From assembly GCF_900101465.1 (NCBI RefSeq), contig NZ_FMZM01000004.1, positions 297,790-361,789 on the forward strand: DNA of 64,000 nucleotides, in the 5' to 3' direction. Shown here in pieces: positions 16,638-24,575 of this stretch. The notes below the pieces were generated by a model. It had not been told where the DNA came from. It did no database searches and saw only the letters and a program-made list of their open reading frames with translations. The position numbers were made by a program, and so were the translations under genes. How positions within the stretch are numbered: the first letter of the stretch is position 1; every line of letters starts with the position of its first letter. This stretch comes from Nocardioides lianchengensis (lineage in GTDB: Bacteria > Actinomycetota > Actinomycetes > Propionibacteriales > Nocardioidaceae).

Positions 16638-17404
16638 GCACTGACGCGGACGTCGCGATCACCGCCGCCCTCGCGGGGGCGGCCGAGGTGCGCTCGAGGT
16701 ACGGCGCACCGGTCACCCGACACAGCAAGGGCGGGATCGACTTCGCCACCGAGGCTGACCTGGCCGCCGAGCACGCCGTGCGCGCGGTGGTGCGGGCGGC
16801 CCGCCCCGACGACGCGTTCGTCGGCGAGGAGGAGGGTCTGCAGGGTGACCCCGACGCCGTACGGCGCTGGCTGGTCGACCCGCTCTGCGGCACCCTCAAC
16901 TTCGCCGCCGGGACGCCGGGCATCGGCGTCAACGTGGCCCTGCTGGTGGCGGGCGAGCCCGGTCCGGCCGCGGTCGCTGATCCGCTGACCGGCGAGGCCT
17001 TCTGGACCGACGGGACCGGTGCCTGGGTCCGCGGCGTGGACGGCACCGATGCGCCTCTCGTCCCTTCGGCGGACTCCCGGCTGGTCGACGTGGACGTCGA
17101 CCATGAACGCGCCTGGGCAGCCGCCGTACTGGCCTCGCCCGGGCTGGCGTCGTACGCCTTCCGCGGGTTCTCCACCAGCTTGGCCCTGGTCTGGGTGGCG
17201 GCGGGGCGGCGCGCGGCGTACCTCCAAGCAGGCGACCTGCGCGGCAGCGTGCACTTCGCAGCCCCGCTGGCGATCTGCCGGGCGGCGGGGGTGGTGCTCA
17301 GCGGGCTGGCGGGTCAGCCGGTGCTGGCCGACGCCGGCGGGTTGGTCGCGGCCGCCGACCGCACCACGCACGCCCGCATGCTGGACATCGTGTCCGAGGC
17401 GTGA
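16634..17404 (+). CDS. Inositol monophosphatase-like protein lacking metal ligands
   Basis: A 256-residue member of the Li+-sensitive sugar-phosphatase fold. The family GEE motif is present (FVGEEEG), but the core motif DPxDGT reads DPLCGT, so the second Asp is Cys. The C-terminal WD...AAG metal motif reads VHFAAPLAICRAAG, so that Asp is also lost. With two of the four Mg-binding acids missing, classical phosphatase activity is doubtful. The start GTG at 16634 overlaps the aminotransferase stop. It may be a regulatory or binding relic, or act on a different substrate; sequencing error at two separate motifs is unlikely. Confidence 0.8.
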   Translation: MSTDADVAITAALAGAAEVRSRYGAPVTRHSKGGIDFATEADLAAEHAVRAVVRAARPDDAFVGEEEGLQGDPDAVRRWLVDPLCGTLNFAAGTPGIGVNVALLVAGEPGPAAVADPLTGEAFWTDGTGAWVRGVDGTDAPLVPSADSRLVDVDVDHERAWAAAVLASPGLASYAFRGFSTSLALVWVAAGRRAAYLQAGDLRGSVHFAAPLAICRAAGVVLSGLAGQPVLADAGGLVAAADRTTHARMLDIVSEA

Positions 17405-17476
17405 TCGGGGCGCCGTTTCAACCGCCCCCCGGAGGGAATGCGCCCCTCGGAGCGACCAGCGGGGAGGGCGAGGGCG

Positions 17477-17851
17477 ATGTACGGCGACACCGAGGTCATG
17501 CGCCGCCGCGCGGGCCAGCTGCGCGAGCAGGCCGTCGACCTGCGATCGCTCGCCGACCGGGTCGTCGCCCAGACCGAGGCCGTCGCCTGGTCGGGCCGGG
17601 CCGCCGACTCGCTGCGCGAGCGGGTCCGTGACCGCGCCACCCACCTGCGCCGCTCGGCCGCGCGGCACGAGGCCGCCGCCGAGTCCCTGGAGCGCCACCT
17701 CCTCGAGGTCGACCGACTCAAGGAGCTGATCGCCGAGAGCGAGCAGCAGGCCACCCGGCTCGACCCCGACTCCTTCGCCGCCCCGCCCCCGGGCCACCGC
17801 GGCTGGCTGAGCACGGCGCTGCCCGGCCGGGCCGGGGGCGACGGGCCGTGA
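17477..17851 (+). CDS. WXG100-like ESX-associated helical protein
   Basis: A 124-residue, strongly helical and charged protein. The segment AVAWSGRAADSLRERVRDRA contains a W-S-G turn between two helices, as in WXG100/ESX substrates. The C-terminal extension of about 40 residues is Pro/Gly-rich. The ATG at 17477 is chosen for the purine-rich site GGAGGGCGAGGGCG directly upstream. It overlaps the EspG-like gene by 4 nt, and the three genes form a tight operon. The likely role is an ESX substrate or partner, consistent with EccC at the left edge of the window. Confidence 0.7.
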   Translation: MYGDTEVMRRRAGQLREQAVDLRSLADRVVAQTEAVAWSGRAADSLRERVRDRATHLRRSAARHEAAAESLERHLLEVDRLKELIAESEQQATRLDPDSFAAPPPGHRGWLSTALPGRAGGDGP

Positions 17852-18780
17852 CCCTCATCGACCTCAGCGCTCCACCTCCGGTGCCCGCCGGCATCCTGGA
17901 CGCGCTGCCGCGCCGGGTCGCCCTGACCCTCCTGGAGCTCCAGCACGTCGCCGCCGCGGCGGGCGGCGCCCCGCTGCCGTTCGAGGTCCGCGACCCCGAG
18001 CGGCCGGACGGCACCGGCCTCGACGACCGGCTCGGCCGGAGCCGCCCCGCGTCCGACGCGGCGGCGTACGCCGAGGCGCTGGCCGCGCTCCACGAGCCGG
18101 TCTCCTCGCTGGCCCGACGCGGCCTGGTCGACCCGGAGGGTGCGGTCGACCCCGGCCTCGCCGGCGCCGTCGGCCTGCTGGCCAGCCCGGCGGTGGCGCT
18201 CGACCTGGAGGTCGTCGCCGAGGGCGTGCACGCCCGCGCCTGGCACCGCCTGTCGGCCGACGCCGTGGCCACCCTCGCGACCGTCGACGGCCTGGTCTTC
18301 GAGCTGGCCTGGTTCCCGGCGGCCCAGTGGCCGATCGAGCTCGCCCGGATCGCGGCGCTGCCGGAGGAGGCCGCCCTGCGCGACTCCGCCGTCCCGCGCG
18401 TGGTCCAGCTGCCCTACGAGCTCGCCGACGCCGCGGCCGAGGCGGTGCGGACCGACCGCGCCGACCTGCTGGCGGTCCTGGCCGAGCAGCACGCTGCCGT
18501 GACCGACGCGACCGGCTCCCCGCTCAGCGCGGTCGACGCGGGAGCGGTGCTCCGCGGGCTGGCCCTCGAGGCGCGCGGCCGGCTCCGCGCCATGGTCGCC
18601 GACGCCACCCGGACCCCGACCGCGACGGTCGGCGTCGTCTCCTGGACGCTGCTGGCCGACGGCTGGCACGCGCTGCGGACCCGCCACGCCGCCGACGGCG
18701 ACCGCGTCGAGGTACGCCGGGTCGACGCCTCCGACCTCGCCGCCGACCTGGCCCCGGTGCTCGCCGAGGTGGCCCGATGA
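17848..18780 (+). CDS. EspG-like ESX secretion-associated protein
   Basis: A 310-residue protein matching the EspG shape: an N-terminal beta strand region (FEVRDPERPD), a central AWHRLSADAVATL, and the C-terminal signature VGVVSWTLLADGWHALRTRH followed by DASDLAADLAPVLAEVAR. EspG proteins are cytoplasmic chaperones that bind PE-PPE or WXG-like substrate pairs and hand them to the ESX machinery. Its start overlaps the WXG-like gene (GTGA) and its stop overlaps the next gene (ATGA), so all three are likely translated together. The divergence from mycobacterial EspG is large, so the call rests on the C-terminal signature and context. Confidence 0.72.
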   Translation: MTLIDLSAPPPVPAGILDALPRRVALTLLELQHVAAAAGGAPLPFEVRDPERPDGTGLDDRLGRSRPASDAAAYAEALAALHEPVSSLARRGLVDPEGAVDPGLAGAVGLLASPAVALDLEVVAEGVHARAWHRLSADAVATLATVDGLVFELAWFPAAQWPIELARIAALPEEAALRDSAVPRVVQLPYELADAAAEAVRTDRADLLAVLAEQHAAVTDATGSPLSAVDAGAVLRGLALEARGRLRAMVADATRTPTATVGVVSWTLLADGWHALRTRHAADGDRVEVRRVDASDLAADLAPVLAEVAR

Positions 18781-20072
18781 CCGACGAGCCCCGCGTGACC
18801 GACCGGTACGACGACCTGGTGCGGCTGGCCGACGTCCTCGACCGGGTCGGGGCCGAGGTCCGCGCCCGCTCCGAGCTCGGCGACGCGGTGCTGGGCGACC
18901 CTGCGGTGGCGGAGTCGGCCGAGCTCGCCCCGCCGACCTGGAGCCAGGTCGAGGAGGACGTCCGGGCCGCCACCGGAGGCCGCCAGGGACTGCGCGGGCG
19001 CTCGCTCGAGCTGGACGCCGACGCGGTGGTGCTGCGCGCGACGGTGCTGACCTACCGCTGGATCGACGAGCTGCAGCGGGCGGCGTACGAGACGATCGGG
19101 ACGATCGCCGGGCGGGCCATCGGCTACCTCGCGCCGGAGGTCGCGCTGGGCGGGGCGATCGTGTCGGCCGGGCTGATCGAGACCGACGCGCTCGACCGCG
19201 ACGACGTCGCCGGCTACCTCGGCGAGCTGGCCGAGAACAACCCCGAACTGATGGACCACGTCTCCAGCGGGGGCGGCGGGCTGCTCGACGGGCTGCGGAT
19301 GCGCTCGCTGCTGACCTCGGCCGCGCTGGCCGGCGACGCCGGGGCCGGTGCCGCGCGAGCGGGCATGCGGGCCCTCGGCGCCGGGCCGTTCGACGCCGGG
19401 TTCGGGCCGGCCCTCCGCGACGTCGCGGGCGGGCTCACCACCCCCGCCCCGGCGGCGACCGAGGCCGGGTCCTCGGTGCCGGTCGAGCGGCTGCCCGGCT
19501 CGATCTCCGACCTGATGCGCCGGCTGGGCCGCGAGGAGCAGCCGGTCGCGGTGGAGCGGCTCGGCCCCGGCCGGTACGTCGGCTACCTCCCCGGGCCGAC
19601 CGGCGGACCGGGTCGCCGGCTGCGGCTGGTCGGCGGCGACCTGTCGTCGTACTCCTCGCAGGTGGTGCGGGCCCTGGAGGCGGCGGTCGCCGGGGACGAC
19701 CACCACCCGCACGTCCTGCTCGTCGGCAGCGGCCAGGGCGGCATGACCGCCACCGAGATCGCCGTCGCGGCACCGTCGGCGGCGTTCACCGTCGACCAGG
19801 TCGTCACGGCCGGCGCCCCGTCGGCGCAGCTGCCGCTGATCCCCGACGGCACCCACGTGCTGAGCGTCGAGGACCGGTCCGACCCCGTCGTACTCCTCGG
19901 CTCGCTGCTCAACGCCGGCGCCGCGAACCGGGTGACCGTGGTCTTCGACAGCCGCGAGGAGGGCGACGACGACGTCCACGTCGCCGGCGGACTGGCCTGC
20001 GACGCCGCCCGGCACCCCGAGCTGGTGGCCGTCGTCGACCGGCTGCGCGCGCTGGGCTACCTGAGCGCCTGA
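18777..20072 (+). CDS. ESX-cluster alpha/beta-hydrolase-like protein without nucleophile Ser
   Basis: A 431-residue protein. An N-terminal helical region (residues 1-220) resembles WXG-like or phage-minor-protein helices, with Gly/Ala-rich stretches. The C-terminal part (about 265-425) has a lipase-like core: HVLLVGSGQGGMTATEIA matches the GHSQGG elbow of PGAP1/lipase proteins but has Gly at the nucleophile position, and AGAPSAQLPLIPDGTHVLSVEDRSDP supplies the usual later strands. Esterase activity is therefore unlikely unless the neighbouring Ser is used. The ATG overlaps the EspG-like stop by 4 nt. It may be a catalytically dead or effector-like ESX substrate (inference). Confidence 0.7.
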   Translation: MTDEPRVTDRYDDLVRLADVLDRVGAEVRARSELGDAVLGDPAVAESAELAPPTWSQVEEDVRAATGGRQGLRGRSLELDADAVVLRATVLTYRWIDELQRAAYETIGTIAGRAIGYLAPEVALGGAIVSAGLIETDALDRDDVAGYLGELAENNPELMDHVSSGGGGLLDGLRMRSLLTSAALAGDAGAGAARAGMRALGAGPFDAGFGPALRDVAGGLTTPAPAATEAGSSVPVERLPGSISDLMRRLGREEQPVAVERLGPGRYVGYLPGPTGGPGRRLRLVGGDLSSYSSQVVRALEAAVAGDDHHPHVLLVGSGQGGMTATEIAVAAPSAAFTVDQVVTAGAPSAQLPLIPDGTHVLSVEDRSDPVVLLGSLLNAGAANRVTVVFDSREEGDDDVHVAGGLACDAARHPELVAVVDRLRALGYLSA

Positions 20073-20073
20073 G

Positions 20074-20316
20074 TCACGCGGGGTCGTCGGGCAGGGCGGC
20101 GAAGGCGGCCTTGGTGTCGCGGTACCAGCCGAGCGACTTCTTCGGGTGCCGCCAGCGGCCCTTCATGGCGTCCCGGGCCTCCTGGTGGGTCGCGTCGCCC
20201 GCCTTCTCGGCCTCCTTCAGGTGCTGGTCCTGGGCGTTGATGACGTCGTCGGCGCTCTCGCCGTGGTGCTCGAGGTCGCAGGGCCCTCCGAGGGCTCGGC
20301 AGGTCATGGTCTTCAC
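20074..20316 (-). CDS. DUF1059 family protein
   Basis: An 80-residue soluble protein with the DUF1059 core MTCRALGGPCDLEHHGES followed by ADDVINAQDQHLKEA. The Cys pair and His cluster suggest metal binding. The start is the GTG at 20316, which has AAGGAG 7 nt upstream; an internal ATG three codons later is possible. The ECF sigma gene upstream on the same strand ends 64 nt before this start, so it could be co-transcribed. The function is unknown. Confidence 0.85.
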   Translation of the reverse strand: MKTMTCRALGGPCDLEHHGESADDVINAQDQHLKEAEKAGDATHQEARDAMKGRWRHPKKSLGWYRDTKAAFAALPDDPA

Positions 20317-20380
20317 GGTCGTCTCCTTCGGGTTGGTGTGCTGATCTGCTGACGAGTGGGAGCGGTCGGGTGTGACCGGC

Positions 20381-21217
20381 TCAGGTGCGCGGCGTCCCGC
20401 CGTCCCGTCGTACGACGGTCGCCAGGACCTCGGGTGCGGCGCGGAAGGTGATGGCCCGGACCAGGCCGTCCTCGATCGTGAAGTCGAAGACCACCTTGGC
20501 CTCGCCGAGGTGGAACCAGGCGGTCCCGGGGCGGTCGCCGACCAGGACGGGCAGGGCCGCGTGGGCGCTGCCGTTGAAGAACGTCGCCACCTCGTCGCGC
20601 CCCTCGATCCGGCTCGGGGTGCCGGCCAGCACGGCGGCGTCGTCGGCGCTGACGCCGGCGTCGGGGGCGAGCAGGCGGAGCAGCCGCTCGAAGTCACCGC
20701 CCTTGGCCGCGGCCATGAAGGCGTCGACCACCTCCCAGTCGGCCAGCCGGTCCTCGGGCCGGGGCTGGGCGACCTTGGCCCGGGCCCGCGACGCCAGCTT
20801 GCGCGCGGCCACCGGCGTCGTGTCGAGCAGGGTCGCGATGGTGGGGAAGTCGAAGCCGAAGCTGTCGTGGAGCACGAAGGCGACCCGCTCCCGCGGGGCG
20901 AGCCGGTCGAGCACGACGTTCAGCGCGAGGCCGACGGTGTCGGCCAGCACGACGTCGTCGGCCGGGTCGTCGGCCGTCCCCTCGGGCTCGACCTCGTCGG
21001 CGGGCACAGGCGTCCGGGCCCGCAGCCGGTCCAGGCAGAGCCGGGTGGTCACCGTCGTCAGCCAGCCGGGCAGGTTGTCGATCTCGGCCGTCGTGCCGTG
21101 CAACCGCAGCCAGGCCTGCTGGACGACGTCCTCGGCCTCGGCGTGGTCGTCGAGCACCCGCCCGGCGATCCCCACCAACCGCGGCCGCTCCGCCTCGAAG
21201 CGCTCCGTCAGGTCCAC
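20381..21217 (-). CDS. ECF sigma factor with C-terminal SnoaL-like domain (ECF41/SigJ type)
   Basis: A 278-residue sigma factor. Region 2 (DHAEAEDVVQQAWLRLHG...LPGWLTTVTTRLCLDRLR) and region 4 (LDRLAPRERVAFVLHDSFGF...LLDTTPVAARKLASRARAK) are followed by a SnoaL-like extension (FMAAAKGGDFERLLRLLAPD...). In the ECF41 group this tail acts as an internal regulator in place of an anti-sigma factor. The usual carboxymuconolactone decarboxylase-type partner is not adjacent; a DUF1059 gene is. The GTG at 21217 is chosen for the AAGGGGAGG upstream; an ATG ten codons earlier has poor ribosome-site spacing. Confidence 0.9.
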   Translation of the reverse strand: MDLTERFEAERPRLVGIAGRVLDDHAEAEDVVQQAWLRLHGTTAEIDNLPGWLTTVTTRLCLDRLRARTPVPADEVEPEGTADDPADDVVLADTVGLALNVVLDRLAPRERVAFVLHDSFGFDFPTIATLLDTTPVAARKLASRARAKVAQPRPEDRLADWEVVDAFMAAAKGGDFERLLRLLAPDAGVSADDAAVLAGTPSRIEGRDEVATFFNGSAHAALPVLVGDRPGTAWFHLGEAKVVFDFTIEDGLVRAITFRAAPEVLATVVRRDGGTPRT

Positions 21218-21283
21218 GGTCCTCCCCTTCCCTCGATGACTGGTCATCTTCCTGACGGGTGGGCCGGGGCAAAGGTGACCGGG

Positions 21284-22675
21284 TCACAGGATGTCGTGCA
21301 CGAACTCCCCGAGCTGGGTCAGGTTGCGGCACTCGGCCATCGGCACGACCTCGCCGTACGCGCGGGCGGCGGAGTCGCCGGTGTCCCAGTGCCGGCGGTG
21401 CTCGGGGTTGAGCCACCAGGAGTGCCGGGCGGTCGCGGCCATCTCCTTCAACGGGCCGAGCGCGAGGTCGCTGTAGTTGGAGCGCGCGTCGCCGAGGACC
21501 AGCAGCGAGGACTTCGGCCCCAGGGCGTCGGGGTGCTCCTCGGCGAACTTGGTGAACGCCCGGCCGTAGTTCGTGCGGCCCCACAGGGCGGCGTGCGAGG
21601 TGCTGGCGGCCAGGTCGGCCATCACGTCGGCGACGTCCGCGCCCGGGCGGAAGTGCTGGGTGACCTCGTGGACGTGGTCGATGAAGGTGAAGGCCCGCAC
21701 CTTCTGGAACTGGTCGCGGAGCGCGAAGACCAGCAGCAGGGTGAACTGCGCGAAGTTGGCCACCGAGCCGCTCACGTCGCACAGCACGACGAGCTCGGTG
21801 CGGTGCGGGCGCTTGGGCTTGTGGTGGGTGGTGAGCGGGACGCCGCCCGTGGACAGCGAGGCCCGGACGGTACGGCGGAAGTCCAGCGCTCCGCGCCGGT
21901 GCGCGTGGTGCTCCTGGGTCATCCGGGTCGCCAGCCGGCGGGCCAGCGGATAGATCTCGCGGCGCATCTCCTCCAGGTCGGACCGCCGGGCCTGCAGGAA
22001 GTCGAGCCGGTCGATCGTCGGCCGTACGGCGACCTTCGCGACGTGGTCGGGCCCCTTCTCCTCGGCGATCCGCCGTCGGGCGTCGTCCTCGACCATCCCG
22101 GTGAACCCGCCGAGCCGCCGCCCGGCCACCCGCTGCGCCTCCTCGCCGGTGCGGCCCTGGGCGAGCAGCGCGGCGACGATCTTGTCGACCAGCTCGCTCG
22201 GCGCGACCCGCTGCAGCGCGGTGTAGGCCGACCAGCTGGACAGGCCGGGCCCGCGGCCCGGCATCGCGCCGAACCGGCCGACCATCTCGGCCGCGAGCCG
22301 GGCCAGGGTCTGCTGGTCGCCCGCGGCGAGCGCGTCGAGCAGCTGCTCGCGGAAGGCCGCGAGCGCCGGCCCGTTGTCGCGGGGGCCGGGCGCGTCCTCG
22401 CCCGCCCCGGCCTCGTCGTCCGGCCCGCGGTCCGCCCCCGCGCCGACGAGCCGGGGGAAGTACAGGTCGAAGAGCGTGTCGAAGGTCGGCCGGAAGGACG
22501 GCTTCTTGACCAGCGTGGCGGCGTACCCCTCACGGAGGGTGGCACGGTCGTCCCACGGCAGCGCCTGCAGGGCGGTGACGGCGTCCAGGTCCTCGGCCAG
22601 CGACACGGGCAGCCCGGCGGCCCGCAGCGCCTCGAGGAAGGCGAGGTGGCGGTCGAGCAGCCCGGACCGGCTCAC
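21284..22675 (-). CDS. VWA-domain CoxE-like protein
   Basis: A 463-residue protein with a helical N-terminal region and a C-terminal von Willebrand factor A domain whose metal-ion site motif is DVSGSV, followed by the conserved RTNYG and GDARSNY segments. CoxE-like VWA proteins work with MoxR ATPases as assembly or activation chaperones. Its GTG start overlaps the MoxR gene stop by 4 nt, a strong sign of a two-gene operon. The client is not in the neighbourhood. There is no signal peptide or membrane segment. Confidence 0.92.
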   Translation of the reverse strand: MSRSGLLDRHLAFLEALRAAGLPVSLAEDLDAVTALQALPWDDRATLREGYAATLVKKPSFRPTFDTLFDLYFPRLVGAGADRGPDDEAGAGEDAPGPRDNGPALAAFREQLLDALAAGDQQTLARLAAEMVGRFGAMPGRGPGLSSWSAYTALQRVAPSELVDKIVAALLAQGRTGEEAQRVAGRRLGGFTGMVEDDARRRIAEEKGPDHVAKVAVRPTIDRLDFLQARRSDLEEMRREIYPLARRLATRMTQEHHAHRRGALDFRRTVRASLSTGGVPLTTHHKPKRPHRTELVVLCDVSGSVANFAQFTLLLVFALRDQFQKVRAFTFIDHVHEVTQHFRPGADVADVMADLAASTSHAALWGRTNYGRAFTKFAEEHPDALGPKSSLLVLGDARSNYSDLALGPLKEMAATARHSWWLNPEHRRHWDTGDSAARAYGEVVPMAECRNLTQLGEFVHDIL

Positions 22676-23535
22676 TTGCGCAGCCGCAGCTCTCGGACGG
22701 CGCGGTCGGTGTCGGAGGCGTGCTTGAGCACCACCCCGAGGGTGTCGTCGACGGCCTTGTCGTCGAGGTCCCGGATCTCCAGCGCGACCAGGGTCCGGGC
22801 CCAGTCGACCGACTCGGCGATCGAGGGGGCCTTCTTCAGCTCCAGCTCGCGCAGCCGGCCGACCATCGCGACCAGCTGCTCGGCCAGCCGGTCCTCGAGC
22901 TCCGGGACCTGCGACGACACGATCTCGCGCTCGCGCTCGGCGTCGGGGTAGTCCAGGTGCAGGAAGAGGCAGCGCCGCTTGACCGCCTCGGACAGCTCGC
23001 GGGTGGCGTTCGAGGTGAGCACGACGAAGGGACGTCGTACGGCGGTGACGGTGCCGAGCTCGGGGATGGTGACCTGGAAGTCCGAGAGCACCTCCAGGAG
23101 CAGGCCCTCGACCTCGACGTCGGTCTTGTCGACCTCGTCGATGAGCAGCACCGTCGGCTCCTCGCGCCGGATCGCGGTGAGCAGCGGGCGGGTCAGCAGG
23201 AACTCGTCGGTGAAGATGTCGTCGTGGGTCGCGTCCCACTCCTGCTCCCCGGACGCCTGAATGCGGAGCAGCTGCTTCTTGTAGTTCCACTCGTAGAGCG
23301 CGCGGGCCTCGTCGAGCCCCTCGTAGCACTGCAGCCGGACCAGCTCGGCGCCGGTCGCGCGGGCGACCGCCTTGGCCAGCTCGGTCTTGCCGACGCCCGC
23401 CGGACCCTCCACGAGCAGCGGCTTCTCGAGCGAGCCGGCGAGGAAGGCGGTGGTGGCCGTGGCCCGGTCGGCGAGGTAGCCCGCGGTGCCGAGACGGTCG
23501 ACGGCGTCGGCGGGCGAGGCGAACCAGGTCGTCAT
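22672..23535 (-). CDS. MoxR-type AAA+ ATPase
   Basis: A 287-residue AAA+ protein with Walker A GPAGVGKT (44-51), Walker B VLLIDEVDK, sensor 1 in VLTSNATRE, and an Arg finger region KRRCLFLHLDYPD. MoxR proteins use ATP to remodel clients together with a VWA partner, here the overlapping downstream gene. The ATG at 23535 (MTTWFASPAD) is preferred over a GTG 18 bases upstream because GAGG lies 7 nt before it. Divergent from the small secreted protein at 23596. Confidence 0.93.
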   Translation of the reverse strand: MTTWFASPADAVDRLGTAGYLADRATATTAFLAGSLEKPLLVEGPAGVGKTELAKAVARATGAELVRLQCYEGLDEARALYEWNYKKQLLRIQASGEQEWDATHDDIFTDEFLLTRPLLTAIRREEPTVLLIDEVDKTDVEVEGLLLEVLSDFQVTIPELGTVTAVRRPFVVLTSNATRELSEAVKRRCLFLHLDYPDAEREREIVSSQVPELEDRLAEQLVAMVGRLRELELKKAPSIAESVDWARTLVALEIRDLDDKAVDDTLGVVLKHASDTDRAVRELRLRK

Positions 23536-23595
23536 CGCCCCATCCTCACCCACGCCCCGTCACCCGGTGCGGCCTGTGTCGTTGAACGGAACATC

Positions 23596-23892
23596 ATGGC
23601 GCCCCGCTCCCTCCCCGCCCTGCTGCTCGTCGGCCTGCTCGCCGTCGGGCTCTCCGGCGGCGGGTCCGCCCCGGCGCCGGCCACCGAGGACGGCTACGAG
23701 CGGGTGGTCCGGCCGCTGCTCGTGCAGCACGGCTGCCGCCCGGTGGGCTTCGACGCCGTCGAGCGCCCCCGCGCCGCCCTGGTCCGCACGCCCCGGGGCC
23801 GCTTGGTCCTGGTCTCCGCCGCCCGCGGCCGCGCCGTGTACGACGGCCGCCGCCCCGGCGTCCTCGTCGCGGTCTGCACACGGCAGCCCTGA
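23596..23892 (+). CDS. Small secreted hypothetical protein
   Basis: A 98-residue protein with an N-terminal hydrophobic segment (LPALLLVGLLAVGLSGGGSAP) that reads as a Sec signal peptide, then about 65 residues with two Cys (HGCRPVGF and VAVCTRQP) that could form a disulfide after export. No family is recognised. The ATG at 23596 lacks an obvious ribosome site and may be leaderless or not the true start. A long hairpin follows the stop by 17 nt. Confidence 0.5.
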   Translation: MAPRSLPALLLVGLLAVGLSGGGSAPAPATEDGYERVVRPLLVQHGCRPVGFDAVERPRAALVRTPRGRLVLVSAARGRAVYDGRRPGVLVAVCTRQP

Positions 23893-23908
23893 GGTCTCAC
23901 CCTCCGGT

Positions 23909-23974
23909 GGGGTAGTCCGTCACAGGAGGGTTGCCAAGAGGGCTCTTGCCAACCCTCCTGTGACGGACTACCCC
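23909..23974. repeat. 66-nt hairpin covering a stop codon
   Basis: Arms of 24 bp (23909-23932 and 23951-23974) are perfectly complementary; the left arm begins GGGGTAGTCCGTCACAGG. The centre GCCAAGAG-GG-CTCTTGCC extends the stem by 8 bp with one mismatch, leaving a 2-nt loop. It lies between convergent genes and includes the TAG stop of the carbonic anhydrase (23968-23970). Confidence 0.88.
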
Positions 23975-24516
23975 GCCGACCCCTCCACGGCCCGCGCCCC
24001 GTCGCGGTGCCGTCCGGCGAGCTCGCCGTAGTAGGCGGCGTTGGTCTCGATCCAGAACTCCGAGGAGGTGCCCTCGATCGGCTTGCGGGCCGAGGCCGGC
24101 GAGCCCGCGGCCACCACGCCGCCGGGGATCTCGGCTCCGGGCGTGACGACCGAGCCGGCGGCAACGAGGGTGCGCGGGCCGACGGTGGCGCCGTCGAGCA
24201 GGATCGAGCCGTTGCCGACCAACGACTGCTCGCCGACCGACGTGCAGTGCACGACGCAGGCGTGGCCGACGGTCGCGTTCGGGCCGACCACGAGGGTCTG
24301 GTCGGGGCCGGCGTGCAGGACGGAGTTGTCCTGGATGTTGCTCCCCTCGCGGACGACGATCGTGCAGACGTCGCCGCGGAGGACGGCGCCGTACCAGACG
24401 CTGGCGCCCTTCTCGACGGTCACGTCACCGATCAGGGTGGCGGTGGGGGCGATCCAGGCGTCGGGGTGGACCGAGGGGCGACGCCCCTCGAACTCGATGA
24501 GGTGCATGCCGCCCAT
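23968..24516 (-). CDS. Gamma-class carbonic anhydrase family protein
   Basis: A 182-residue left-handed beta-helix hexapeptide-repeat protein. The zinc-ligand pattern of the gamma class is present: one His in SVLHAGPD and two in GHACVVHCTS. Gamma enzymes form trimers and interconvert CO2 and bicarbonate, although many bacterial members (PaaY/YrdA-like) are uncharacterised. The ATG at 24516 is followed three codons later by another ATG (MHLIEFEGRR), which is an equally good start. The stop codon lies inside a 66-nt hairpin, so the final residues EGSAG may be repeat-encoded. Confidence 0.88.
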   Translation of the reverse strand: MGGMHLIEFEGRRPSVHPDAWIAPTATLIGDVTVEKGASVWYGAVLRGDVCTIVVREGSNIQDNSVLHAGPDQTLVVGPNATVGHACVVHCTSVGEQSLVGNGSILLDGATVGPRTLVAAGSVVTPGAEIPGGVVAAGSPASARKPIEGTSSEFWIETNAAYYGELAGRHRDGARAVEGSAG

Positions 24517-24539
24517 TCCACACGGTCCGGGCGCCGGAA

Positions 24540-24569
24540 GGGGGTGCCGGTCCCGGGACCGGCACCCCC
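24540..24569 (-). terminator. 30-bp perfect palindrome terminator
   Basis: GGGGGTGCCGGTCCC (24540-24554) is followed directly by its exact complement (24555-24569), 6 nt past the stop of the phosphodiester glycosidase gene. It probably terminates that transcript before the carbonic anhydrase gene. Confidence 0.7.
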
Positions 24570-24575
24570 GCGGGC

